From Galbibacter sp038433465 (lineage in GTDB: Bacteria; Bacteroidota; Bacteroidia; Flavobacteriales; Flavobacteriaceae): a stretch of 64,000 nucleotides of DNA. Below the pieces are notes generated by a model. That model searched no databases. It worked only from the letters and a program-made list of their open reading frames with translations, and had not been told where the DNA came from. Below are positions 51,336 to 60,781 of the stretch, piece by piece. Every line of letters begins with the position of its first letter. Within the stretch, counting starts at the first letter, position 1. The DNA is taken from assembly GCF_038433465.1 (NCBI RefSeq), contig NZ_JAESVF010000006.1, positions 62,001-126,000 on the forward strand. The letters are read 5' to 3'. The translations under genes were made by a program, and so were the position numbers.

Positions 51336-52361
51336 TTATTTTAAACTAACTTTTTTTATACTGAACGAAATATCTTCGATACTCCCTTTTGCCAAATGAA
51401 TTGCCGAATTTGTGTAATACAATTCTCCGTTAAAAATACTAAATGTATCTGCCCATTGAATATCCTCTGAGCTATCTAAAAATACCGTTTCTTGGTTATT
51501 TTGCACATCGTATTTCATTATTTTATGATGTTCTAAATCGGCGTAATACAAATTCCCGTCTGCATCCATAATCATTCCATCTGGCGCAGTCGTTTTAGTA
51601 ACAAACTCTACACTTTCTGCTACTTCACTTTTCTTCTTTTTCACTAAAATCTCAACAGGAATTCTGTACAAACTATACCCTGTTAGCGCATGAAAATACA
51701 GCATATCATTTTTAAGGTCGAGCGCTATCCCGTCTGAATGCACTGTATTTTCCCATTTCTCACCATCAATCGTTAAAAAGTCTTGTTCACTTTTTGTGGA
51801 AGAATGATTGTCTAAAACACGCTTCGTATTACCATTTTTCAAGTTCAATATTACAATTCCTGCATGTCCAGAATCTGTAAAATAAGCCAATTGACGTTTT
51901 TCGTCGATACGAACATCGTTAATGTACGAATCTTTGTGATACGCATTTTTAAGAAATGTATAAGTTTTCAATAAATTGTTGGTGTTTAAATCGAAAACAA
52001 AAACTTTAGGCGCTCCCAAAACCCCTTTAAATTTAGGATTTCGAGTATCTAAAACATACAATTTATCACCCGAAGCAACCACCGATTGCACAGCTACAAA
52101 AGTAGTTTCTGCAAGCGGTTTTCCAAGCTCCCAATTGTTCCAAGATTCCGAAGGAAAGGCTACAGATTTCCCGTCTTTTACTTCTACAACAGCATTCTCA
52201 ACCCCTGCTCTCCATCTTGGAAAATTGGCAAAAACTCGTCCAGAATTACTTACGGTTACCCCTGTAACTTGTTGCCCTTGAAAAGTTGCTACAGTTTGAA
52301 CAGAATTTCCACTACAGCCTACAATTAACATTGTAAAAAGTGCATAAAATAGTATTCTCAT
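51336..52361 (-). CDS. SMP-30/major royal jelly-type beta-propeller lipoprotein
   Basis: 341 residues from ATG 52361 (MRILFYALFTMLIVGCSG): lipobox near Cys16, then a beta-propeller of the SMP-30/gluconolactonase-like and royal-jelly-related group (SNSGRVFANFPRW, DVRIDEKRQLAYFTDSG, DGIALDLKNDMLYFHALTG, PDGMIMDADGNLYYADLEH). Probably periplasmic or outer-membrane anchored lactonase-like or binding protein; substrate unknown. Adjacent to glmM in an operon, which does not reveal its role. Confidence 0.85.
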   Translation of the reverse strand: MRILFYALFTMLIVGCSGNSVQTVATFQGQQVTGVTVSNSGRVFANFPRWRAGVENAVVEVKDGKSVAFPSESWNNWELGKPLAETTFVAVQSVVASGDKLYVLDTRNPKFKGVLGAPKVFVFDLNTNNLLKTYTFLKNAYHKDSYINDVRIDEKRQLAYFTDSGHAGIVILNLKNGNTKRVLDNHSSTKSEQDFLTIDGEKWENTVHSDGIALDLKNDMLYFHALTGYSLYRIPVEILVKKKKSEVAESVEFVTKTTAPDGMIMDADGNLYYADLEHHKIMKYDVQNNQETVFLDSSEDIQWADTFSIFNGELYYTNSAIHLAKGSIEDISFSIKKVSLK

Positions 52362-52376
52362 TTCTTTACTTTTTAG

Positions 52377-52384
52377 CAAATATA
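52377..52384 (-). promoter_or_regulatory. -7 box of SMP-30/glmM operon
   Basis: Minus-strand TATATTTG, exact consensus, 16 bp before the ATG; a TTG lies upstream but with a short 14-bp spacer. Confidence 0.35.
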
Positions 52385-52581
52385 ACGGTTTTCAGATGCA
52401 AATTAGTGTTCTATTCCGCATTCAAAATAGTTATCGAACTTGTAAATCAACGCTATTTATTTATACTGAAAGAATTAAGTGTTGAATTTTGTCAATTCAA
52501 CTTATAGAAAATTATTCAACTATTGTAAGATATTATCGTAAAAAGTAAGTGCCATTTCAATGGAATTTGTACATTTAGTAA

Positions 52582-53166
52582 ATGAATTTTTTAGCGCACA
52601 TTTATTTATCTGGAGAAAACCCTGAAGTAAAAGTAGGAAACTTTATGGCTGATAGCATCCGAGGGAAACAATATCTAAAGTATCCCGAAGGATATAAAAA
52701 AGGTATTTTATTACATCGGGAAATCGATACGTATACCGATGCTCACCCAACTGTTCGTCTCAGCACCAAAAAATTACACAAAAACTACGGGCATTACAGC
52801 GGAGTTATTGTAGACATTTTTTACGATCATTTTTTAGCTAAAAATTGGAGTGACTATTCTGAAACTCCGTTAGATATTTATGTAGATAATTTTTACGATT
52901 TATTGGGAGAACACTATGCGATACTTCCAATGAATGTAAAAAAACTAATGCCTTATATGATTGCCGATAATTGGTTGCTGAATTATGCAAAACTCGATGG
53001 GATTTCAAGAGTTCTTGACGGCATGAATCGTAGAACAAAAAACAAATCGAAAATGAATTTTGCCATTGAAGATTTACAAACACATTATCGCGAATTTGAA
53101 ACAGAATTTACTTCATTTTTTGAAGAATTACGTACGTTTTCAACTCAAAAGCTTAACTCCCTATAA
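52582..53166 (+). CDS. acpH: acyl carrier protein phosphodiesterase
   Basis: 194 residues of the AcpH/DUF479 family: starts MNFLAHIYLSG, with the HREIDTYTDAHP motif and the IVDIFYDHFLA metal-site Asp/His residues of the HD-like fold. It removes 4'-phosphopantetheine from holo-ACP. It begins a three-gene plus-strand operon with gamma-glutamyltransferase (3 bp gap). Confidence 0.9.
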   Translation: MNFLAHIYLSGENPEVKVGNFMADSIRGKQYLKYPEGYKKGILLHREIDTYTDAHPTVRLSTKKLHKNYGHYSGVIVDIFYDHFLAKNWSDYSETPLDIYVDNFYDLLGEHYAILPMNVKKLMPYMIADNWLLNYAKLDGISRVLDGMNRRTKNKSKMNFAIEDLQTHYREFETEFTSFFEELRTFSTQKLNSL

Positions 53167-53169
53167 CCT

Positions 53170-54852
53170 ATGATAAAGAAAATAATATTACTCTTTGCTA
53201 TTGTATTTATTAGTAGTTGCAAAGAGAAACATAAAAACAATCTCGGTGTTACTGCCCAAAACGGCATGGTAGTCTCTGCACGTGTGGAAGCTTCTAAAAT
53301 TGGAGTAGATATTTTAAAACAAGGCGGAAATGCTTTTGACGCCATGATTGCTACCAAATTTGCGTTGGCGGTTGCCTACCCTTTTGCTGGAAATATTGGT
53401 GGAGGTGGTTTTATGGTATATCGGTTAAATGATGGTACTACTGGCTCACTCGATTTTAGAGAAAAAGCGCCGATTTTGGCTTCAAAAAACATGTATTTGG
53501 ATTCGTTAGGAAATATCATTCCAAATAAAAGTACTGTCGGTGCCACAGCAGTTGGTGTTCCTGGAACGGTTGCTGGAATTTTTGAAATTCATAAAAAATT
53601 TGGCTCTCTACCGATGGAAACCCTTATTCAACCTGCTATTGACATGGCGAATAAAGGTGTTATTGTTACCAAAAAGCAAGCAGAGAAACTTGCCTATGCT
53701 CGAAATATTATTGCTGAAACAAGTAGTGACACAGTACTTTTTGCAAATCATTTTTCTGAAAATGATTCTATTAAATACCGTGCCCTTGCCAAAACTTTAG
53801 AAATTATTAAAAAGCAAGGTCAAGACGGATTTTATAAAGGTGTTGTAGCTGAAAAAATGGTAGCATTTCTTCAGCAAAATGGAGGAATCATCACTTTAGA
53901 AGATTTATCAAAATACCGCGCTGTTTGGAGAGACCCCATCGAATTTCAGTATAAAAACATGAAAGTTATTTCAATGGGCCCTCCTAGTAGTGGCGGAATC
54001 ACTTTAGCACAAATCATGAAAATGATTGAATTGTATAATCTCGATACGCAACACAATTCAGTAAAAGCAATTCAACTTATCACAGAAGCCGAACGCAGAG
54101 CATATGCCGATAGAGCTTATTTTTTAGGTGACCCAGATTTCACAGAAATCCCTGTTTCGGAAATTACTAACAACACTTATTTAAACCAAAGAATGGAATC
54201 TTTTTCTTACGAAAAAGCAACCCCGTCTGAAGATGTTTCTCACGGAAATATCGAGATTATTGAAAGTGACGAAACCACGCACTTTTCTATTGTTGATAGC
54301 TTCGGAAATGCAGTTTCTGTAACTACAACGCTGAATGGCGCGTATGGTTCTAAATTATATTCCGAAGAATTAGGGTTCTTTTTCAATAATGAAATGGACG
54401 ATTTTAGCTCAAAACCTGGAACTCCAAATATGTTCGGACTTATTGGTGGCGAAGCAAATAGTATAGCTCCAGAAAAAAGGATGCTTAGTAGTATGACTCC
54501 TACTATTGTCGAAAAAAACGGAAAACTATTTATGGTTGTTGGAACTCCAGGTGGCTCTACCATTATCACTTCTGTTTTACAGACAATTTTAAATGTAGCG
54601 CATTACGATATGGGGATGCAGGAAGCTGTAAATGCTCCACGTTTTCACCATCAATGGTTGCCAGATGAAATCAGAATGGAACCCAATGCTTTTGATAAAA
54701 AAACAATTGAAACTTTAAAAGAACTCGGTTATAAAATTAACGAATCTAACGCAAGAATTATCGGACTTGTAGACGCTATTTTGGTGCTTCCAAACGATGA
54801 GCTAGAAGCTGGTGCCGACAAGCGAGGAGACGATACAGCCGTTGGATATTAA
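53170..54852 (+). CDS. ggt: gamma-glutamyltransferase, lipoprotein form
   Basis: 560 residues, Ntn hydrolase with the autocleaving nucleophile Thr369 (ETTHFSIVDSFG) and glycine loop PGGSTIITS. It hydrolyses glutathione in the periplasm or at the surface. The N-terminus is a lipoprotein signal (IVFISSC, Cys17) rather than a plain signal peptide. It is preceded by acpH and followed 12 bp later by the unknown gene, so probably one operon. Confidence 0.95.
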   Translation: MIKKIILLFAIVFISSCKEKHKNNLGVTAQNGMVVSARVEASKIGVDILKQGGNAFDAMIATKFALAVAYPFAGNIGGGGFMVYRLNDGTTGSLDFREKAPILASKNMYLDSLGNIIPNKSTVGATAVGVPGTVAGIFEIHKKFGSLPMETLIQPAIDMANKGVIVTKKQAEKLAYARNIIAETSSDTVLFANHFSENDSIKYRALAKTLEIIKKQGQDGFYKGVVAEKMVAFLQQNGGIITLEDLSKYRAVWRDPIEFQYKNMKVISMGPPSSGGITLAQIMKMIELYNLDTQHNSVKAIQLITEAERRAYADRAYFLGDPDFTEIPVSEITNNTYLNQRMESFSYEKATPSEDVSHGNIEIIESDETTHFSIVDSFGNAVSVTTTLNGAYGSKLYSEELGFFFNNEMDDFSSKPGTPNMFGLIGGEANSIAPEKRMLSSMTPTIVEKNGKLFMVVGTPGGSTIITSVLQTILNVAHYDMGMQEAVNAPRFHHQWLPDEIRMEPNAFDKKTIETLKELGYKINESNARIIGLVDAILVLPNDELEAGADKRGDDTAVGY

Positions 54853-54864
54853 AAATAAAACAGT

Positions 54865-55572
54865 ATGAACATCATTAAAAAAATTGGAAAATTCATAGCC
54901 TTTTTGTTGCTCTTTTTTATTGTAATTGGAGCCGTAATTTATTTTGTTTATAACGAACCACTACCACAAGGAAAAGAAGGCCCGCAAGCCGAAGCCTTAG
55001 CCGATAAAATGCTAAAAGCCATCAACTATACCAACTACACAAAAACAAGGTATTTAGAGTGGACTTTTGCAGGGAAACACTCCTACGTTTGGGATAAAGA
55101 AAAGAAATTGGCAGACGTAAAATGGGATAAATATTTGGTAAAACTCAATTTGAATAATTACGATAAAAGCACTGTTTTTATTGATGGTGTTAAAATGCAC
55201 ACCGAACCACGCCAAGAATTAATCGATACCGCAGTGAAATATTTCAACAACGATTCTTTTTGGCTAGTTGCACCATTTAAAATTCGAGATAAAGGCACAA
55301 AGCGAAGTATTGTTACGCTTAAAAATGGCAAGGAAGCACTTCTTGTTACTTATACCAGTGGCGGAAGCACTCCTGGAGATTCGTATTTATGGACACTTAC
55401 AGATGCTGGTTTTCCGCAGAGTTTTAAAATGTGGGTAAGTATTATTCCTATTGGCGGGGTTGAAGCTTCTTGGGACGATTGGAAAGTTATGGAAACAACA
55501 ACCTACCTCCCATCCTCTCATAAACTCGCATTTTTCACTCTTGAGATGAGTAATTTAAAAGCGTATAACTAA
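54865..55572 (+). CDS. membrane-anchored protein of unknown function
   Basis: A 235-residue protein with one N-terminal TM anchor (about 7-30, Ile/Phe-rich) and a periplasmic beta-rich domain: KTRYLEWTFAGKHSYVWDKE, FIDGVKMHTEP, DSFWLVAPFKIRDKG, LYLWTLTDAGFP-type pattern. This resembles the lipoprotein-sorting/DUF fold that binds acyl chains (LolA-like half barrel), but I recognise no named family with certainty. Its place after ggt suggests an envelope task. Confidence 0.7.
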   Translation: MNIIKKIGKFIAFLLLFFIVIGAVIYFVYNEPLPQGKEGPQAEALADKMLKAINYTNYTKTRYLEWTFAGKHSYVWDKEKKLADVKWDKYLVKLNLNNYDKSTVFIDGVKMHTEPRQELIDTAVKYFNNDSFWLVAPFKIRDKGTKRSIVTLKNGKEALLVTYTSGGSTPGDSYLWTLTDAGFPQSFKMWVSIIPIGGVEASWDDWKVMETTTYLPSSHKLAFFTLEMSNLKAYN

Positions 55573-55957
55573 CTATTCGTTTTAATTTTCGGGCTCTATA
55601 AAATATGGATTTGACGAAAAGGACACTTTATTTTCAGAGAATAATAAGCTGTAAGCTATAGGCTCTAAGCAAATAGCGAGTAAAAAAATTAAATTTTCTT
55701 TACTTTATTACTGAAATTCCCCCTTCGAAGGGGGTTAGGGGGATGTAAAAAGTTGGAAGACGGAAGCCCGAATCCATTAGTTTCGAAGGCGATAAGCAAG
55801 CAACGAAAAAGAAATTCTCCTTGCTTCTCTGAATCTTTGCACCTACAAACAGGTTATATAAAATCAAAATTGAACACTACTATTTTAAGTTATCAACAAA
55901 CTTAAGTAGCTTCAATAATTAGTCTTAAAATCGTAACTTAGCAGTTTTGTATTTTAT
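55573..55957. repeat. intergenic region with palindromic repeat
   Basis: 385 bp without genes. Contains the perfect 16-bp palindrome CCCCCTTCGAAGGGGG (55719-55734) followed by TTAGGGGG, a G-rich repeat type seen between genes in Bacteroidetes, and degenerate short repeats (TAAGCTGTAAGCTATAGGCT near 55650). No clear uvrA promoter. Confidence 0.6.
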
Positions 55958-58792
55958 ATGACAAATTTTGAAGAAAATATAGAGGTAAAAGGCGCTAGAG
56001 TCCATAACCTTAAAAATATAGATGTTACAATTCCGAGGGAAAAACTGGTGGTTATCACTGGTCTTTCTGGTAGTGGAAAATCATCCTTAGCTTTTGATAC
56101 GATTTATGCTGAAGGACAACGAAGATATATCGAAACTTTTTCGGCATATGCGCGTCAGTTTCTCGGCGGATTGGAACGTCCGGATGTTGATAAAATTGAC
56201 GGACTTTCGCCAGTTATTGCTATTGAGCAAAAAACAACTTCCAAGTCGCCTCGTTCTACCGTTGGTACAATTACCGAGATTTACGACTTTTTACGTTTGC
56301 TTTACGCTCGTGCTTCCGACGCATACAGTTATAATACTGGCGAAAAAATGGTAAGTTATAGCGACGAGCAAATTAAAAAACTTATTTCCGAAGAGTACAG
56401 CGGAAAACGCATTAATATTCTTGCGCCAATTATTAGAAGTCGTAAAGGGCATTACCGCGAGTTATTCGAGCAAATATCAAAACAAGGCTTTGTAAAGGTT
56501 CGTGTGGATGGCGAAATTTTAGACCTTACCAAAGGCATGAAGGTTGACCGTTACAAGGTGCATGATATTGAAACTGTTATTGACAGACTGCAAATTGACG
56601 GTAGCGAGAACACTTCAAAACGTCTCAGTGAGAGTATCAATACTGCTATGTACCACGGAGACGATGTGTTGATGGTTATCGACCACGATACAAATGAAGC
56701 GCGCTATTTCAGTAGAAATTTAATGTGCCCTACTTCTGGTATTTCGTATCCAAATCCGGAGCCGAATACTTTTTCATTCAATTCTCCAAAAGGAATGTGC
56801 CCTACTTGCAGTGGCTTAGGAAAAGTACACGAAGTAAATCTTCAAAAAATTATTCCAGACAATACGTTGAGCATCAAATCTGGAGGGATAGCTCCGCTAG
56901 GCGAATACAAAAAATCGTGGATTTTTAAGCAACTTGAAGTCATTGCGCAACGGTACGATTTTAAATTGACAGATGCTATCAAAGATATTCCTGCTGAAGC
57001 GATGGAGGTTATTCTTCACGGGGGTAATGAAAAATTCGCTGTAGAATCGAAGACGCTTGGAATTACGCGCGATTACAAAATTGACTTTGAAGGAATTATC
57101 AGTTTTATAAAAAATCAATTTGAGGCAAGCGAATCTACTTCCATTCGACGTTGGGCAAAAGATTTTATGGATAAAATAAACTGTCCAACTTGTGAAGGTA
57201 CTCGTCTCAGACAAGAATCGTTATACTTCAAAGTAAACGAAAAAAACATTGCCGAATTAGCGTCGATGGATATGATTGAGTTGGATGGGTTTTTCAAAGA
57301 CTTACCTAAACAACTTTCAGCAAAACAATTTAAAATTGCAGAAGAAATCTTAAAGGAAATTACTGCTCGGATTAACTTCTTGCTAGATGTTGGTCTCAAT
57401 TATTTATCGCTTAACAGAAGTTCTAAATCGCTTTCTGGCGGTGAAGCACAACGTATTCGCTTAGCAACACAAATAGGCTCGCAACTTGTAGGAGTTTTAT
57501 ATATTTTAGATGAACCTAGCATTGGACTTCATCAGCGCGATAACGACCGCTTGATAAAATCATTAGAATCGCTTCGAGATATAGGAAATTCTGTAATTGT
57601 TGTGGAGCACGATAAAGACATGATTGAGCGTGCTGACCATGTAATTGACATCGGTCCGAAGGCAGGAAAACACGGCGGTAAAATAATTTCTGAAGGACCT
57701 CCTACGGAATTAAAAAACTACCACACCCTTACTGCGGATTATATTACGGGGAAAAAAGAAATTGCTATTCCAGAAAATCGCAGAGAAGGAAACGGAAAAT
57801 TTATAGAACTAAAAGGTTGCACAGGAAATAACCTAAAAAATGTAAATGTAAAGTTTCCGCTCGGAAAAATGATTGGTGTTACAGGAGTTTCAGGAAGTGG
57901 AAAATCAACCTTAATTAACGAAACCCTCTACCCTATTTTAAACGCTCATTTTTTTAATGCGGTAAAAAAACCTATGCCTTACAAAAGCATTAAAGGCTTA
58001 GAGCATATCGACAAGGTAATCGACATTAATCAATCGCCAATTGGGCGCACGCCACGTTCAAATCCTGCAACTTACACAGGAGTTTTTAGTGAAATCAGAA
58101 CGTTATTTACACAAACACCAGAAGCGATGATTCGCGGTTACAAGCCAGGAAGATTCAGTTTTAATGTAAAAGGAGGTCGTTGCGAAACCTGTCAAGGAGC
58201 TGGTGTTAGGGTTATCGAAATGAATTTCTTGCCCGATGTAACAGTAGCGTGCGAAACTTGTAACGGTAAACGCTTTAATAGAGAAACACTTGAAATTCGT
58301 TACAAAGGAAAATCTATTGCCGATGTTTTGGATATGACCATCAATGAAGCTGTAGATTTTTTTGAAAATATACCGAAAATATACCGCAAATTAATTACTT
58401 TGCAAGACGTAGGTTTAGGATATATCACGCTAGGACAACAATCTACCACATTGTCTGGTGGAGAAGCCCAACGTGTAAAACTGGCTACCGAATTATCTAA
58501 AAAAGATACGGGGAACACTTTTTACATTTTAGATGAACCTACAACTGGATTGCATTTTGAAGACATCAATGTATTGATGAATGTACTGAATGTTTTAACA
58601 GATAAAGGAAATACAGTACTTATTATCGAGCACAATTTAGACGTTATCAAAATGGTAGATTATATTATTGATATTGGTCCTGAAGGTGGAAAAGGTGGCG
58701 GAAACGTTATTGCCACAGGTACGCCAGAAGAAATTGTAAAAGTAAAAAAGAGTCATACAGCTACGTATTTGAAGCCTGAACTCAAGAAATAA
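55958..58792 (+). CDS. uvrA: UvrA excinuclease ABC subunit A (altered zinc module 1)
   Basis: A 944-residue nucleotide-excision-repair damage sensor. Two ABC ATPase halves: Walker A GLSGSGKS (35-42) and GVSGSGKS; signature LSGGEAQRIRLATQ and LSGGEAQRVKLATE; C-terminal zinc finger CETCQG...CETCNG intact. In the first zinc module the usual CxxC reads Cys257-Pro-Thr-Ser260, with the partner pair Cys281/Cys284 intact, so one ligand is missing. Followed 20 bp later by the LOG gene. Confidence 0.97.
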   Translation: MTNFEENIEVKGARVHNLKNIDVTIPREKLVVITGLSGSGKSSLAFDTIYAEGQRRYIETFSAYARQFLGGLERPDVDKIDGLSPVIAIEQKTTSKSPRSTVGTITEIYDFLRLLYARASDAYSYNTGEKMVSYSDEQIKKLISEEYSGKRINILAPIIRSRKGHYRELFEQISKQGFVKVRVDGEILDLTKGMKVDRYKVHDIETVIDRLQIDGSENTSKRLSESINTAMYHGDDVLMVIDHDTNEARYFSRNLMCPTSGISYPNPEPNTFSFNSPKGMCPTCSGLGKVHEVNLQKIIPDNTLSIKSGGIAPLGEYKKSWIFKQLEVIAQRYDFKLTDAIKDIPAEAMEVILHGGNEKFAVESKTLGITRDYKIDFEGIISFIKNQFEASESTSIRRWAKDFMDKINCPTCEGTRLRQESLYFKVNEKNIAELASMDMIELDGFFKDLPKQLSAKQFKIAEEILKEITARINFLLDVGLNYLSLNRSSKSLSGGEAQRIRLATQIGSQLVGVLYILDEPSIGLHQRDNDRLIKSLESLRDIGNSVIVVEHDKDMIERADHVIDIGPKAGKHGGKIISEGPPTELKNYHTLTADYITGKKEIAIPENRREGNGKFIELKGCTGNNLKNVNVKFPLGKMIGVTGVSGSGKSTLINETLYPILNAHFFNAVKKPMPYKSIKGLEHIDKVIDINQSPIGRTPRSNPATYTGVFSEIRTLFTQTPEAMIRGYKPGRFSFNVKGGRCETCQGAGVRVIEMNFLPDVTVACETCNGKRFNRETLEIRYKGKSIADVLDMTINEAVDFFENIPKIYRKLITLQDVGLGYITLGQQSTTLSGGEAQRVKLATELSKKDTGNTFYILDEPTTGLHFEDINVLMNVLNVLTDKGNTVLIIEHNLDVIKMVDYIIDIGPEGGKGGGNVIATGTPEEIVKVKKSHTATYLKPELKK

Positions 58793-58812
58793 GAAAATTA
58801 AATTTTAAAAAT

Positions 58813-59502
58813 ATGAGAAAAGAAAAACACCATAAAGGATGGAACGAGATTAAAACAAACGACTCTTGGGCTATCTTTAAAATTATGAGTGAGTTTGTAA
58901 ATGGTTATGAAAAATTAAGCAGAATTGGGCCATGTGTGTCTATTTTTGGTTCTGCAAGAACAAAGCCAGACCATAAATATTATAAGTTAGCAGAAAGTAT
59001 TGCTCAGAAAATTGTTGAAGCAGGATACGGAGTTATCACTGGTGGTGGTCCTGGAATTATGGAAGCGGGAAACAAAGGAGCGCATTTGGCAGGAGGAACT
59101 TCTGTTGGACTTAATATCGAGTTACCTTTTGAGCAACACGACAACCCGTATATCGATAGTGACAAGAGCTTAGATTTCGATTACTTTTTCGTTAGAAAAG
59201 TAATGTTTGTTAAGTATTCTCAAGGTTTCGTAGTGATGCCTGGAGGTTTCGGAACACTCGATGAATTGTTTGAAGCCATAACTTTAATTCAAACCAAAAA
59301 AATTGCAATGTTTCCTATCATTTTAGTGGGAACCGATTTCTGGGGAGGTTTAGTCGATTGGATTAAGAAAACACTACTCGAAGCAAACAACAACATTAGC
59401 GAAGGAGATTTAGACCTTGTAAAGGTTGTAGATACCGAAGATGAAGTAGTTGAAATTTTAAATTCGTTTTACAAAAAATTCAATTTAAGTCCGAATTTTT
59501 AA
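58813..59502 (+). CDS. LOG-family (TIGR00730) Rossmann protein, nucleoside-5'-monophosphate phosphoribohydrolase-like
   Basis: 229 residues with the lysine-decarboxylase-like/LOG signature GGGPGIMEAGNKGA and PGGFGTLDE, the motif that binds AMP or cytokinin ribotides. Family enzymes hydrolyse the N-glycosidic bond of 5'-monophosphates (for example PpnN). Cytoplasmic. Only 20 bp after uvrA, so likely cotranscribed. Confidence 0.9.
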   Translation: MRKEKHHKGWNEIKTNDSWAIFKIMSEFVNGYEKLSRIGPCVSIFGSARTKPDHKYYKLAESIAQKIVEAGYGVITGGGPGIMEAGNKGAHLAGGTSVGLNIELPFEQHDNPYIDSDKSLDFDYFFVRKVMFVKYSQGFVVMPGGFGTLDELFEAITLIQTKKIAMFPIILVGTDFWGGLVDWIKKTLLEANNNISEGDLDLVKVVDTEDEVVEILNSFYKKFNLSPNF

Positions 59503-59542
59503 AATGAAATAAGCGTTTCTCTTCAAAAGAAATAAAATCATT

Positions 59543-59577
59543 AAAGTCTGAATTTACGAAAGTTGTTCAGACTTTTT
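59543..59577 (+). terminator. intrinsic terminator after uvrA-LOG operon
   Basis: Stem AAAGTCTGAA (59543-59552) / TTCAGACTTT (59565-59574), T-run after; it overlaps the last codons of the convergent BrkB gene. Confidence 0.85.
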
Positions 59578-60414
59578 TCTTTGGTAATATTCAGAATAAA
59601 CCATTGTGAACTCTGCTCCCATAAAAAATATCAGTCCCGCGTAATAAACCCAAAGCATAATTAAAACTACTGAGCTAGCACCGCCATACACAGATGCTGG
59701 CGAGGAATGTCCGAAATAAAAACTGAGCAACATTTTCCCAAACAAAAACAACAATGTAGTTGCCGAAGCACCAATAAATGCAGTTTTCCATTTAATTCTT
59801 TTATCTGGAAGAAACCTATAAATAACTCCAAATAAAGCTGTAATTACCAATAGGGATACAATAAAATTAAGACCGCCAACCACTACCGAAGCTATGTCTG
59901 GATAGTAATCTTTTATATAATTATTTAAAATTGAAATGGCCGTGGAAACCATTAAAGAGATAATCAATAAAAAACCTATCGCCATAATTAATCCGAATGA
60001 AAGCACTCTGTTTATAATCATTTTCTTCCAAGATGATTTCTCTTCTTCCACTTTAAAAATTGTATTCAATGTTTTTTGAAGCTGAAAAAACACTCCCGTA
60101 GCACCAAATAATAAAGTACAGGTACTCACAATAATGTTTAATGTAGAATTGTCGTCGATACTAGCACTAGACACCATTCCCTCGATCGCATTTGCTGATT
60201 CATGTCCGATAAGGCTAGAAAATTCCTGAGTTATATGTCCTTGAACGGCTTCTCGACCGTAAAACAGACTTGTTACCCAAATAATAATTAATAGTAATGA
60301 GGGCAAAGAAAACAAGGTATAGTATGAGATAATAGCGCTTTTTGCAAACGGATCAATAGCTAACCAATTCGTAAAAGTGGTTTTGATAATTTGTAGCGTG
60401 GATTTTATCTTCAT
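59554..60414 (-). CDS. YihY/BrkB-family membrane protein
   Basis: 286 residues with six TM helices, the family opening LAIDPFAKSAIISYYTLFSLPSLL (A-x-x-YYTLF) and middle GxxxYRFLPDKR-IKWK..G motif. Once annotated as ribonuclease BN, the family is now regarded as membrane proteins of uncertain function; no nuclease motif is present. Its stop codon lies inside the 59543-59577 terminator. Confidence 0.9.
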   Translation of the reverse strand: MKIKSTLQIIKTTFTNWLAIDPFAKSAIISYYTLFSLPSLLLIIIWVTSLFYGREAVQGHITQEFSSLIGHESANAIEGMVSSASIDDNSTLNIIVSTCTLLFGATGVFFQLQKTLNTIFKVEEEKSSWKKMIINRVLSFGLIMAIGFLLIISLMVSTAISILNNYIKDYYPDIASVVVGGLNFIVSLLVITALFGVIYRFLPDKRIKWKTAFIGASATTLLFLFGKMLLSFYFGHSSPASVYGGASSVVLIMLWVYYAGLIFFMGAEFTMVYSEYYQRKKSEQLS

Positions 60415-60439
60415 AATTTGAAGTTAGCTAAAAACTTTA

Positions 60440-60487
60440 CAAGAAAAAAAAGACTGTTAGCAATTTAGAAAATCCCTAACAGTCTTT
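60440..60487 (-). terminator. intrinsic terminator of toxin-antitoxin operon
   Basis: Stem AAAGACTGTTAG (60449-60460) / CTAACAGTCTTT (60475-60486); A-run 60443-60452 gives the minus-strand U-tract. Confidence 0.85.
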
Positions 60488-60519
60488 AAGAAGAATTTAT
60501 GTGTTTCTTGAACTTTTAA

Positions 60520-60780
60520 TTATTTACCGTAATGAAACCTGCAAGAGGCTATTAGTAATTTTTGGTTTTCATATTTATACACCAATCGGTGTTCAGATGT
60601 AATACGTCTCGACCAATATCCTTGCAAGTCTCCTTTTAGAGCTTCGGGTTTACCAATACCTTCAAACGGTGTACGCATGCAATTTTTAATTAAATCGTTG
60701 ATGCGCTTTAGAATCTTCTTATCAACTTTTTGCCAATACAGATAATCTTCCCAAGAAGAACTCGACCAAATTAGTTTCAT
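60520..60780 (-). CDS. yoeB: YoeB-family mRNA-interferase toxin
   Basis: 86 residues, RelE-superfamily ribosome-dependent endoribonuclease. Sequence fits YoeB: WSSSSWEDYLYWQ, GIGKPEALKGDLQGYWSRRI (catalytic Glu and Arg of E. coli Glu46/Arg65) and SCRFHYGK (His83/Tyr84 region). It cuts mRNA at the A site when the antitoxin is degraded. It begins 1 bp after the antitoxin stop. Confidence 0.94.
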   Translation of the reverse strand: MKLIWSSSSWEDYLYWQKVDKKILKRINDLIKNCMRTPFEGIGKPEALKGDLQGYWSRRITSEHRLVYKYENQKLLIASCRFHYGK

Positions 60781-60781
60781 T

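Noticed and set aside
55876..55909. Inverted repeat CTACTATTTTAAGTT / AACTTAAGTAG before uvrA as an SOS box
   Set aside because: The arms are imperfect with bulges in AT-rich DNA and do not match a LexA consensus; chance pairing is likely.
59554..60414. Ribonuclease BN
   Set aside because: The YihY/BrkB family was once given this name, but the protein is entirely membrane-embedded and has no metallo-beta-lactamase motif.
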